Shown: piece by piece, positions 1 through 6,464 of the stretch
Position numbering within the stretch: position 1 is the first letter of the stretch
Layout of the letters: the number at the start of each line of letters is the position of its first letter
From: AM-2324 sp042091035
GTDB taxonomy: Bacteria > Bacteroidota > Bacteroidia > Chitinophagales > Saprospiraceae
Direction of reading: 5' to 3'
Length of the DNA: 8,108 nt
NCBI GenBank assembly: GCA_042091035.1
Contig: JBELIG010000149.1
Span: 1 to 8,108 of the forward strand
Position numbers and translations under genes: made by a program
The notes under the pieces: generated by a model
The model's database searches: none
What the model saw: only the letters and a program-made list of their open reading frames with translations
What the model was told of the DNA's origin: nothing

Positions 1-2
1 AT

Positions 3-35
3 AAAAAAAAGCGGCCATTTTGAATGGCCACTTTT
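3..35 (-). terminator. Intrinsic terminator of ettA
   Basis: Read on the minus strand, the sequence after the ettA stop forms a GC-rich hairpin. Positions 13-19 pair with 23-29 over seven perfect pairs, a C/A mismatch at 12/30 follows, and further pairs at 9-11/31-33 extend the stem. The loop is 3 nt. An eight-base A run at 3-10 on the plus strand becomes a U-tract in the minus transcript. The stem starts about 8 nt after the ettA stop codon, as expected for a factor-independent terminator. Confidence 0.9.
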
Positions 36-41
36 GAGTTC

Positions 42-1718
42 TTATTTATTGATTACATTTTTAAATCTCGGTCTTTTAGGAGTTACATCTCCAAGACGAG
101 CACGTTTATTTTTTTCATAATCGGAGAAGTTTCCTTCAAAGAATTGAACATCAGAATCTCCTTCAAAAGAAAGGATATGTGTTGCAAGTCTATCAATAAA
201 CCAACGATCGTGTGATATCAGAAGTACACAGCCTGCAAAGTTCTCGATAGCTTCTTCTAAAGCTCTAAGCGTGTTAACATCTATATCGTTTGTCGGCTCA
301 TCCAGAAGAAGCACATTTCCGCCTTCTTTAAGTGTCATAGCTAGATGAACTCTATTTCTTTCCCCTCCAGATAGGACTCCTACTTTCTTTTGTTGGTCTT
401 GTCCTGTAAAGTTGAATCGACTGATGTAAGCCCTTGAATTTAGGGAGTGGTTACCGAATTCTATGAATTCATTTCCGGAGGAAATTACCTCAAAGATTGA
501 TTTCTCAGGGAGCAAGTCTTTATGTGATTGATCGACATAGGCAAGCTCTACAGTTTCTCCTACTTGCATATTTCCTGAGTCGGGTTGCTCTTGTCCCATA
601 ATCATACGGAATAAGGTTGATTTTCCGACACCATTGGGTCCGATGATTCCTACCACGCCTGCTTTAGGAATTTCAAAACTAAGATCGTCGATTAAGATTC
701 GATCCCCAAATGATTTCTTTAAGTTTTCAGCCTTTATTACTACATCACCCAGTCTTGGACCATTAGGAATGAAGAGCTGTAGTTTCTTTTCACGGTCTTT
801 AACCTCTTCCGACGCTAATTTATCATAGGCACTAAGACGCGCTTTGGATTTTGTTTGTCTTGCCTTTGGAGACATCTTAGTCCACTCTAATTCTCGCTCC
901 AGATTTTTTCTTCTTTTAGACTCTTGCTTTTCTTCTTGAGCAAGTCTTTTTGCTTTTTGGTCAAGCCATGAAGAGTAATTTCCTTTCCAAGGAATTCCTT
1001 CTCCACGGTCAAGCTCAAGTATCCATCCTGCAACATTGTCTAGGAAATATCTATCGTGGGTTACTGCAATTACAGTTCCCTTGAATTCTTGAAGGTATTG
1101 CTCTAACCAGTGCACCGACTCGGCATCCAAGTGGTTAGTTGGCTCATCTAATAAAAGAATATCTGGATTACTTAACAGAAGTCTACATAGGGCAACTCTT
1201 CTTTTTTCTCCTCCAGATAAATGCTGAATATTTTCATCACCTTGAGGACATCTAAGCGCCTCCATTGCTGTTTCAAGTCTATGATCGAGTTCCCATGCAT
1301 TTAAATGCTCTAGTTGTTCCATCATCTCCCCCTGCTTTACGATCAGATTATTCATCTCATCGTCAGACATAGGGTCATTGAATTTTAGATTGAGTGCGTC
1401 GTACGCTTTAACTAGGTCTACGATATGTTGAACGCCTTCCTCGACAATTTCTCGCACAGTCTTACTTTCGTCAAGCTGTGGTTCCTGTTCGAGGTAACCA
1501 ATTTTAAATTCTTTTTCAAAGAAGATATCACCTTGATAATCCTGATCTACTCCTGCTATAAGCTTAAGCAATGTTGATTTACCAGATCCATTCAGACCCA
1601 GAACTCCAATCTTTGCTCCATAGAAGAAGGATAGGTGTATATTTTTTAAAACTTGTTTTCCAGAGGTGAAGTATTTATTCACTCCAGACATTGAAAATAT
1701 GATCTTCTCGTTTGACAT
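42..1718 (-). CDS. ettA: Energy-dependent translational throttle protein EttA (ABC-F ATPase)
   Basis: Cytosolic ABC-F protein with two ATPase domains and no membrane domain. In the family it binds the ribosomal E site and couples the first elongation steps to the ATP/ADP ratio. The 558-residue product matches the roughly 555 residues of E. coli EttA and aligns from the first residues, which supports this start. Domain 1 has Walker A GLNGSGKST (41-49), signature LSGGE (167-171) and Walker B ILLLDEP (187-193) followed by TNHLD. The inserted arm lies near 95-140. A charged helical linker (P-site tRNA interaction motif region) spans about 240-325. Domain 2 has Walker A GPNGVGKST (360-368), signature LSGGE (449-453) and LLLDEPTNDID (470-480). 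Both catalytic glutamates (E192, E474) are present, so both sites look active. The segment RGEGIPWKGNYSSWL (238-252) is typical of EttA rather than other ABC-F paralogues. It has its own promoter and terminator, so it is probably monocistronic, with possible read-through from yraN. Confidence 0.97.
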   Translation of the reverse strand: MSNEKIIFSMSGVNKYFTSGKQVLKNIHLSFFYGAKIGVLGLNGSGKSTLLKLIAGVDQDYQGDIFFEKEFKIGYLEQEPQLDESKTVREIVEEGVQHIVDLVKAYDALNLKFNDPMSDDEMNNLIVKQGEMMEQLEHLNAWELDHRLETAMEALRCPQGDENIQHLSGGEKRRVALCRLLLSNPDILLLDEPTNHLDAESVHWLEQYLQEFKGTVIAVTHDRYFLDNVAGWILELDRGEGIPWKGNYSSWLDQKAKRLAQEEKQESKRRKNLERELEWTKMSPKARQTKSKARLSAYDKLASEEVKDREKKLQLFIPNGPRLGDVVIKAENLKKSFGDRILIDDLSFEIPKAGVVGIIGPNGVGKSTLFRMIMGQEQPDSGNMQVGETVELAYVDQSHKDLLPEKSIFEVISSGNEFIEFGNHSLNSRAYISRFNFTGQDQQKKVGVLSGGERNRVHLAMTLKEGGNVLLLDEPTNDIDVNTLRALEEAIENFAGCVLLISHDRWFIDRLATHILSFEGDSDVQFFEGNFSDYEKNKRARLGDVTPKRPRFKNVINK

Positions 1719-1746
1719 CGCTGAATTTCTAATTACAAAATGTAGG

Positions 1747-1778
1747 CAAATATAAGGAGAAGTGCAGAATTAATTCAA
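1747..1778 (-). promoter_or_regulatory. Bacteroidota-type promoter of ettA
   Basis: On the minus strand a perfect TAnnTTTG element (TATATTTG, plus coordinates 1747-1754) is preceded by TTG (1776-1778) with a 21-nt spacer. This fits the TTG-N17-23-TAnnTTTG pattern known for the Flavobacterium primary sigma factor. Transcription would start near 1741, giving a leader of about 23 nt before the ettA ATG at 1718. No Shine-Dalgarno sequence is visible in that leader. Confidence 0.7.
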
Positions 1779-1782
1779 TAAA

Positions 1783-2175
1783 CTAAAACTCATCAAAAAA
1801 TGCATCGGGAGCATACTCTAATATTACCTCTCCATTGGCATCAATTATAACATTTGCAACGTCAAAACGAATATCTTTTGAGTGATTTTTGAGCTCAGAA
1901 TAAATAACCGCAGCATCCAGTATAAGTTGCTTTTTTCGATTTCCAATAGATTGTGAACCAAGTCCAAAGTCTGCCTTAGATCTAGTCTTAACTTCTATAA
2001 ATAAAAGCGTGGAGTCACTCGTTCTTGCAATAATGTCTATCTCAGCACGTCCAGATCGCCAATTTCTCTCAAGGATTTCGTGCTGCGTCATTTCTAGAAA
2101 TTCTACGACTATTTCTTCGCCAATTTGCCCCAATTTTAGGTGAGGTGCCCTTAATTTATTATCTTGTTCTCTCAT
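1783..2175 (-). CDS. yraN: YraN/UPF0102 family protein, predicted endonuclease-fold
   Basis: The 130-residue product belongs to the UPF0102 (YraN) family, whose fold resembles Holliday-junction resolvases and restriction endonucleases. Its cellular role is not settled. Visible motifs in order are GQIGEE (16-21) in the first helix, AEID (44-47), and EVKTR (61-65) followed by FG (70-71). Asp47, Glu61 and Lys63 form the expected PD-(D/E)XK-like metal site. The N terminus is about a dozen residues longer than a minimal family member, but no better start lies downstream before the conserved helix. The gene is divergent from pgi across 62 bp, and ettA follows 64 bp downstream on the same strand. 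No terminator separates it from ettA, so some co-transcription is possible. Its own promoter is unclear: the best candidate, TTAGTTTG on the minus strand just upstream, misses the conserved A. Confidence 0.9.
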   Translation of the reverse strand: MREQDNKLRAPHLKLGQIGEEIVVEFLEMTQHEILERNWRSGRAEIDIIARTSDSTLLFIEVKTRSKADFGLGSQSIGNRKKQLILDAAVIYSELKNHSKDIRFDVANVIIDANGEVILEYAPDAFFDEF

Positions 2176-2195
2176 GTCCTACCAGATTAATTTTG
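2164..2195 (+). promoter_or_regulatory. Bacteroidota-type promoter of the pgi operon
   Basis: A perfect TAnnTTTG element (TAATTTTG, 2188-2195) has TTG at 2164-2166, again with a 21-nt spacer. The TTG lies inside the first codons of the divergent yraN gene, so the promoter overlaps the yraN start. Transcription would begin near 2201 and leave a leader of about 37 nt before the pgi ATG at 2238. Confidence 0.65.
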
Positions 2196-2237
2196 TTACA
2201 CAATTTTCTTCAAACTAAGATTAGATACTCTTAAAAG

Positions 2238-3539
2238 ATGAGACTATCCCTAGATTTTAAGTACAGTCAAAAATTCATTGACGAAAAGGCATTGGTAAGA
2301 CTTAAGAATGAGGCAATTGCAGCCTCGAAATCCTTACAGGCTAAGACAGGAAAAGGAAATGACTTTTTAGGCTGGATGGATTTGCCAAGTCGAATGAAAG
2401 CGCAGACGGAAAGAATACAATCCCTTGCTAAAAGCATTCGATCGAATAGTGAGGTATTAATTGTCATAGGTATTGGCGGTTCCTATCTCGGTGCTAAATC
2501 CGGCATACACTTTCTTAAGCACCATTTCTACAATGAATTACCAGCTGAAAAACGCGATGGGCCCGCTATTTTCTTTGCGGGAACAAATATGTCTCCACAA
2601 TATTTAAAAGACCTTATTGATCTGATCGGGGATAGAAGTTTTAGTTTAAATGTGATCTCAAAGTCCGGTACGACTACAGAGCCAGCTATAGCATTTAGGT
2701 TTTTAAAAAGTGAACTTGAAAAGCGATATGGTAAAGATTTGAAGGATCGGATTTTCCTTACTACAGATCCTGATAGAGGAGCTTTAACGGGGATGGCTAA
2801 GAATGAAGGCTATGAAAAGCTAGTTATTGATCCAAGTGTAGGTGGGCGATTTTCCGTCTTAAGCCCAGTGGGTCTTCTACCTTTGGCAGTTGCTGGGGTT
2901 GATATCAATGCCTTGCTTTCAGGTGCTGAGGCTGCTATGAAGGATGTGGATAACCCATATGATGAAAATCCAATGTTGCAATATGCTGTTGTGCGCAACC
3001 ATCTATATCAGTCTGGATTCAAAATTGAGATGATGATCAACTATGAGCCACGCTTGCATTTTCTTGCTGAATGGTGGAAGCAACTATATGGCGAAAGTGA
3101 AGGTAAAGAGCACAAGGGGATTTTTCCTGCATCTGCCTCCTACACAACCGACCTTCATAGCCTTGGTCAGTATGTTCAGGATGGCGAGCGTCACCTTTTT
3201 CAAACCTTGTTGCATGTGGAAGATAGTGCAGCTGGAATGGTCATCAAAGGTACAGCAGATGATCTTGATAAGTTGAACTACCTTGAAGGTAAGACACTGG
3301 ACTACGTTAATAAGAAGGCTGAGGAGGCAACTCTTCAAGCACATTATGATGGGGGAGTGCCAAATATAATTGTTAAAATGGAAAAGGCAGACACCTACAA
3401 TCTGGGATATCTGTTCTATTTCTTTGAATATGCATGTGGGGTAAGTGCCTATATGCTTGATGTGAACCCATTTGATCAGCCAGGAGTTGAAACATATAAA
3501 TCAAATATGTTTAAATTGTTAGGGAAACCTAATGTTTAG
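2238..3539 (+). CDS. pgi: Glucose-6-phosphate isomerase, short Bacillus-type
   Basis: Cytosolic enzyme interconverting glucose-6-phosphate and fructose-6-phosphate in glycolysis and gluconeogenesis. The 433-residue protein is collinear with the roughly 450-residue Bacillus subtilis enzyme, not the 540-residue form of proteobacteria and many flavobacteria. It ends at LLGKPNV without the short charged tail of the Bacillus protein. Visible motifs: DFLGWMDLP (42-50), GIGGSYLGA (78-86), the phosphate-binding SKSGTTTEP (141-149), PROSITE-type signature VGGRFSVLSP (201-210), catalytic Glu286 in GESEGK (285-290), His307 in DLHSLGQY (305-312), and the second signature PFDQPGVETYK (411-421) with Lys421. 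All key residues are intact. The start aligns with the Bacillus N terminus. It is the first gene of a two-gene unit: the next isomerase begins 9 bp after its stop. Confidence 0.97.
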   Translation: MRLSLDFKYSQKFIDEKALVRLKNEAIAASKSLQAKTGKGNDFLGWMDLPSRMKAQTERIQSLAKSIRSNSEVLIVIGIGGSYLGAKSGIHFLKHHFYNELPAEKRDGPAIFFAGTNMSPQYLKDLIDLIGDRSFSLNVISKSGTTTEPAIAFRFLKSELEKRYGKDLKDRIFLTTDPDRGALTGMAKNEGYEKLVIDPSVGGRFSVLSPVGLLPLAVAGVDINALLSGAEAAMKDVDNPYDENPMLQYAVVRNHLYQSGFKIEMMINYEPRLHFLAEWWKQLYGESEGKEHKGIFPASASYTTDLHSLGQYVQDGERHLFQTLLHVEDSAAGMVIKGTADDLDKLNYLEGKTLDYVNKKAEEATLQAHYDGGVPNIIVKMEKADTYNLGYLFYFFEYACGVSAYMLDVNPFDQPGVETYKSNMFKLLGKPNV

Positions 3540-3548
3540 AAGTTATAC

Positions 3549-4538
3549 ATGAAGAATCAAATAAAATCTTTTCCAAAGCAATTGCAGGAAGCGCTTTTAC
3601 TTGCGCAAGCAATTGAAATAAAAAAGCCAAAGCAAGAAATTCAAAATATACATATTGTTGGTCTTGGAGGATCAGGTATTGGAGCGAATTTTGTGCAATC
3701 TTTTGTGCGCTCTGTTTGTAAGGTTCCAATTACTGTAACGAAGGACTATCAAGTGCCTGCTTATGTTGGGCCCAACACGCTTGCGATTGCATCCTCTTAT
3801 TCTGGAGGAACAGAAGAAACCTTGATCTGTCTGGATCAATATTTAAAAGCAGGTGCCCATGTTATTGGAATTTCTTCTGGAGGGCTTTTGCAGGAAAAAA
3901 GTAAATCAGAAGATTTTGACTTTGTGAAGTTGCCAGAAGGTAAACCCGCACCAAGGGCTTGTTTGGGCTATTCTATGGTGCAGCAACTCGGTATACTGCA
4001 TAAACTTGGATTTACAGATGCTTCTTTTTTGGATCAAGTAGAGGAGGCTGCAAGGCTTCTTAGTAATGAGCAGGATCAGATCCAAGAAAAAGCAGCGCAC
4101 ATCGCTAATCTTTTAGAAGGGAGACTTCCTATCATATATGCTTGTTCTGAGCTAGAGCCTGTAGCTATACGATTTCGTCAACAGCTTAATGAGAACAGTA
4201 AGATCCTAGCTTGGCATCATGTGATACCAGAGATGAATCACAATGAGCTTGTAGGTTGGCGAACAAATAACTCCAATGCTTTTGTGATCTTCCTAAGAAA
4301 TAGAAGTGACTACAGTAGAAATCAGCGCAGGATAGAGATTAATAAAGAGATTATTTCAAATTATGCTGGTGCAGTAATGGATTTATATTCAAGAGGAGAT
4401 TCCTTGCTTGTACAGTCTATGTATCTTGTTCATTTAGTTGATTGGGTGTCAGTGTACTTAGCTGATGTGAGGGGTGTTGATGCCATGGAGATACAAGTAA
4501 TTGATTATTTAAAATCAGCTTTAGCTGCTTCCGAATAA
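3549..4538 (+). CDS. Bifunctional phosphoglucose/phosphomannose isomerase
   Basis: SIS-domain isomerase of the bact-PGI_C (PF10432) family, related to the archaeal bifunctional enzyme of Pyrobaculum, which converts both glucose-6-phosphate and mannose-6-phosphate to fructose-6-phosphate. The 329-residue length is normal for the family. The N-terminal SIS domain contains VGLGGSGIGA (37-46) and the phosphate-binding SSYSGGTEET (82-91). Next come APRACLGYS (134-142) with Arg136, then NENSK (214-218) and EMNHNELVGW (228-237). Glu215 and His231 are 16 residues apart, the same spacing I recall for the catalytic Glu203/His219 pair of the Pyrobaculum enzyme. It follows pgi by 9 bp and is probably co-transcribed from the same promoter. 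No terminator is seen before the downstream tRNA promoter. The likely physiological role is linking fructose-6-phosphate to mannose-6-phosphate for GDP-mannose and glycan synthesis; that is inference. Substrate preference cannot be read from the sequence. Confidence 0.92.
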   Translation: MKNQIKSFPKQLQEALLLAQAIEIKKPKQEIQNIHIVGLGGSGIGANFVQSFVRSVCKVPITVTKDYQVPAYVGPNTLAIASSYSGGTEETLICLDQYLKAGAHVIGISSGGLLQEKSKSEDFDFVKLPEGKPAPRACLGYSMVQQLGILHKLGFTDASFLDQVEEAARLLSNEQDQIQEKAAHIANLLEGRLPIIYACSELEPVAIRFRQQLNENSKILAWHHVIPEMNHNELVGWRTNNSNAFVIFLRNRSDYSRNQRRIEINKEIISNYAGAVMDLYSRGDSLLVQSMYLVHLVDWVSVYLADVRGVDAMEIQVIDYLKSALAASE

Positions 4539-4550
4539 GAAAAATTTGAT

Positions 4551-4558
4551 TATTTTTG
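4551..4558 (+). promoter_or_regulatory. -7 promoter element of tRNA-Leu
   Basis: TATTTTTG matches the TAnnTTTG consensus exactly and lies 12 nt after the preceding isomerase stop and 19 nt before the mature tRNA. It would start transcription about 13 nt upstream of the tRNA. No TTG is present 17-23 nt upstream (only CTG at 4525-4527), so the -33 half is weak or absent. Confidence 0.5.
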
Positions 4559-4577
4559 GAATTCCAATTTAATATTG

Positions 4578-4662
<85 letters not shown>

Positions 4663-4663
4663 C

Positions 4664-4697
4664 AAAAAGCGAGTGTATATCACTCGCTTTTTTATTT
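4664..4697 (+). terminator. Intrinsic terminator after tRNA-Leu
   Basis: A perfect 12-bp inverted repeat pairs 4664-4675 with 4681-4692 around the loop TATAT. It contains the GC-rich core GCGAGTG/CACTCGC and runs into a six-T tract (4688-4693) followed by ATTTT. The matching A-tract on the left side makes it potentially bidirectional. It insulates the downstream hlyD-like gene from the tRNA and isomerase transcripts. Confidence 0.95.
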
Positions 4698-4757
4698 TCA
4701 GTAAATCTGACTGCAAAGGACTGGATTGTTAGTGTATTTTATTAGTATTTTTTAGTT

Positions 4758-5981
4758 ATGAAAGAGAAACCAAACCCTTTTAGTTCTTTTGAAGCGCGCG
4801 AATCAAGTTTTAGATTAAGTTTTTGGACTATTTTAATAGTCTTGATGATTTTTGTTCTAGGGTTTATTCTCCTTCCCTTACCTAATAGAATATTAACTAC
4901 TGGTCAGATCAGTACGATGCAGCCGTCGTACCCCTTGGAGTTAAAGACAAAAGGAAGGATAATTTTTCTTGACAGTTCTAGTATGGTAGAAAATGGAAAG
5001 ACTTTATTGGTCGTAGAGGATGATGTTAAAGTACAAAGCCTGAAACTTGCTTTGTCGTTTTTGGATTCCATAGGTCAAGAGGGGCATGTAGATTTAAATT
5101 TAGTCAGCAATTTAGGTGAACTTCAATACGCGTGGAATGCGGTGGTGGCATCTTACCAAAATATTAAGCTTGATCCAATAAAACTAAGGTTTGTTCAAAA
5201 TGCCAGTCAAAGCAGAACTAAATTATTAAATCTCAATAGTGAACGTGAAAAATTAATTGACCTGCAGCGGCTTAATCAAAATGAACTCGATCTTGTAAAT
5301 AGTAATTTTCAATCAAGTAAGCAACTATTTGAAATGGGAGAACTGAGTAAGCAAGAGTTAGATCGCTGGGGAAAGGAGGTGCTTAATGTCAGGCAAAAAA
5401 TTGCTGAACTGACAGTGCAACAAGTTCAATTAGACTCTGAGCACAAAGCGCTCAAGCAATTGCTTGACTCTGAGCAGCAAATCTTGCATTTGGATAAGAG
5501 CTTAGCAGCGATTGAGTTTGAAAACCAAGTCAACGATCTTAGAAATAGTCTGATTCTTCAAATTGCTAATATGAATATTATTGCGCCCATGAACGGCAGT
5601 GTTCAATGGGGCAGCGATGTGGAATTAGGTTCTTTTCATAAAACAGGAAAGCTTGTTGGCTTGTTATATCCTCATCCTTTGAATCCTACTATTCGATTTA
5701 AAATTCCTGCAAAGGATATCCATAAGGTAAAAATGGGTATGACTGTAAAGATTTATCTTGACGATTTTCCTAAACAGCGATTTGGTTATTTAAGCACAGA
5801 AGTAGGGGAGTTTAAATCGCAAAATGAAAATGGCTTTTATGTTTTTAACCTGTCCTTGGACTCCTTTCAAAGTAGCAAGAAGAAAGACTTAGAGATAAAG
5901 CCTGGGATGCAAGCAACAATAAAGGTACAGACAGAGTCTATCTCACTTATGCAAAGAATCCTTGCAAAAATGAATCCATAA
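4758..5981 (+). CDS. HlyD-family membrane-fusion (periplasmic adaptor) protein
   Basis: Inner-membrane-anchored adaptor of the HlyD/EmrA class, which bridges an inner-membrane transporter and an outer-membrane channel. The 407-residue protein begins with a short charged cytoplasmic tail (1-20) and one hydrophobic transmembrane segment (about 21-41). The first lipoyl half follows (about 55-95), then a long helical hairpin rich in Q, L, E, K and N (about 150-265), and the second lipoyl half around IIAPMNGSVQW (274-284). A beta-barrel region ends in KPGMQATIKV (381-390) and a short basic tail. This order is complete, so the gene is not truncated. No ABC transporter, peptidase or outer-membrane factor lies within the window, so partner and cargo are unknown; bacteriocin-type or peptide export is a common role of such adaptors in Bacteroidota but is only inference here. 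The ATG has no Shine-Dalgarno. A weak promoter candidate (TTG 4726-4728, N17, TATTTTTT 4746-4753) would give a nearly leaderless mRNA. Confidence 0.9.
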   Translation: MKEKPNPFSSFEARESSFRLSFWTILIVLMIFVLGFILLPLPNRILTTGQISTMQPSYPLELKTKGRIIFLDSSSMVENGKTLLVVEDDVKVQSLKLALSFLDSIGQEGHVDLNLVSNLGELQYAWNAVVASYQNIKLDPIKLRFVQNASQSRTKLLNLNSEREKLIDLQRLNQNELDLVNSNFQSSKQLFEMGELSKQELDRWGKEVLNVRQKIAELTVQQVQLDSEHKALKQLLDSEQQILHLDKSLAAIEFENQVNDLRNSLILQIANMNIIAPMNGSVQWGSDVELGSFHKTGKLVGLLYPHPLNPTIRFKIPAKDIHKVKMGMTVKIYLDDFPKQRFGYLSTEVGEFKSQNENGFYVFNLSLDSFQSSKKKDLEIKPGMQATIKVQTESISLMQRILAKMNP

Positions 5982-6010
5982 AAAAAGCCGTGACCAAGGG
6001 TCAACGGCTT
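5980..6010 (-). terminator. Terminator with minus-strand U-tract at the hlyD stop
   Basis: Positions 5987-5990 pair with 6005-6008, A6004 is bulged, and 5991-5995 pair with 5999-6003 around the loop AAG. Two outer A-T pairs (5985-5986 with 6009-6010) extend the stem. The A-run at 5980-5986 gives a 7-nt U-tract only in the minus-strand transcript; on the plus strand the hairpin is followed by TTCAATACC, a poor tract. It is therefore best read as the end of a minus-strand RNA, though it may also help end the hlyD transcript. Confidence 0.7.
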
Positions 6011-6158
6011 CAATACCATTAAAAACTTATAAGATATTCAGTTGCAAAACTGTTATTCTGTATATTGGTGTTATCCATATGAGTTTCGTCCGAATATCCA
6101 TAACTAACCAAAAAATGAAAACTTCAATCTTTATTTGGTGTGTGTAGCGATTTATTAT

Positions 6159-6184
6159 AAAACTAACCTTTGAAGGCTTAGTTT
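6159..6184. repeat. Hairpin-forming inverted repeat
   Basis: AAACTAACCT and AGGCTTAGTTT form a stem of about ten pairs with one bulged C and a TTGA loop. On the minus strand the stem is followed by TTTTATAATAAA, a mediocre U-tract, so it could act as a weak minus-strand terminator for the convergent surface-protein gene. On the plus strand it is followed by GAATTTTA. Confidence 0.5.
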
Positions 6185-6216
6185 GAATTTTAATAAATTA
6201 GTGAAGTGGTTTGTAA

Positions 6217-6254
6217 AGCTACCTTGGTATAAAAGGTATGTGAAAGGTATAGCT
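6217..6254. repeat. GGTAT repeats within an imperfect inverted repeat
   Basis: AGCTACCTT (6217-6225) can pair with AAGGTATAGCT (6244-6254), leaving TA bulged, or its ACCTT part can pair with AAGGT at 6233-6237. The unit GGTAT occurs three times, at 6226-6230, 6235-6239 and 6246-6250, 9 and 11 bp apart. It could be a chance AT-rich structure; no protein-binding site is recognised. Confidence 0.3.
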
Positions 6255-6331
6255 AAGTTAAGATTGAAATTATTCTAAGGTCTAACAAAATCTATAAAAC
6301 CAACCATTTGTACTTTAATTGGTATAAATAT

Positions 6332-6367
6332 GACTTTTTTTGGTAGATTATAGTCTTTTTTTGGCAG
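6332..6367. repeat. Direct repeat of a T7-GG motif, period 21 bp
   Basis: GACTTTTTTTGGTAG (6332-6346) and GTCTTTTTTTGGCAG (6353-6367) match at 13 of 15 positions and are exactly 21 bp apart, two helical turns. A third T-tract (6412-6419) lies about 50 bp further on. Phased T-tracts bend DNA; they could also act as U-tracts ending a plus-strand transcript. The hairpins just ahead of them are weak (ACCAA/TTGGT at 6299-6303/6319-6323; GACT/AGTC at 6332-6335/6352-6355). Confidence 0.45.
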
Positions 6368-6380
6368 GCAGCAGACATAT

Positions 6381-6449
6381 ATTATTTAATATCCACGCAA
6401 GGTTTAAAGCCTTTTTTTTAGTCTTCAAAATTGCCTGGATATCAATAAT
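6381..6449. repeat. Long imperfect inverted repeat just past the surface-protein stop
   Basis: The left arm 6389-6400 pairs with 6431-6442 at 11 of 12 positions (one C/C mismatch at 6396/6435). After a small internal loop, six more A-T pairs (6381-6386 with 6444-6449) extend it. The 30-nt loop contains GGTTTAAAGCC and an eight-T run. In the minus-strand transcript this stem begins about 15 nt after the stop codon of the surface-protein gene. It is not followed by a U-tract on either strand, so it is more likely an mRNA 3'-end stabilising structure than an intrinsic terminator. Confidence 0.5.
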
Positions 6450-6464
6450 TAGTAGTGCGCCAAT

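Larger units (their letters stand above)
5982..6464. other. 483-bp AT-rich gap between convergent genes, no convincing gene
   Basis: Both strands were read for short genes. The plus strand has a 22-codon frame (6079-6147). The minus strand has a 24-codon ATG frame near 6025-6100 and a 34-codon stop-to-stop frame (6019-6123). None has a ribosome-binding signal, length or recognisable product. No copy of the TAnnTTTG element occurs on either strand. The stretch does hold several inverted repeats and three T-tracts, listed separately. Its likely content is the 3' untranslated ends of the two convergent genes, or a small RNA. Confidence 0.6.

Noticed and set aside
2040..2050. YraN has AEID where many family members have GEID, suggesting an inactive site
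   Set aside because: The metal-binding Asp, Glu and Lys are all kept, and the glycine is not strictly conserved in the family, so loss of activity is not indicated.
4570..4577. TAATATTG as the tRNA-Leu promoter -7 element
   Set aside because: It abuts the mature tRNA, so transcription would begin inside the tRNA; the perfect TATTTTTG at 4551-4558 is placed correctly.
6079..6147. Plus-strand 22-codon frame downstream of hlyD as a peptide cargo gene
   Set aside because: No ribosome-binding signal or promoter, no double-glycine leader, composition looks random, and the stretch is antisense to another equally weak frame.
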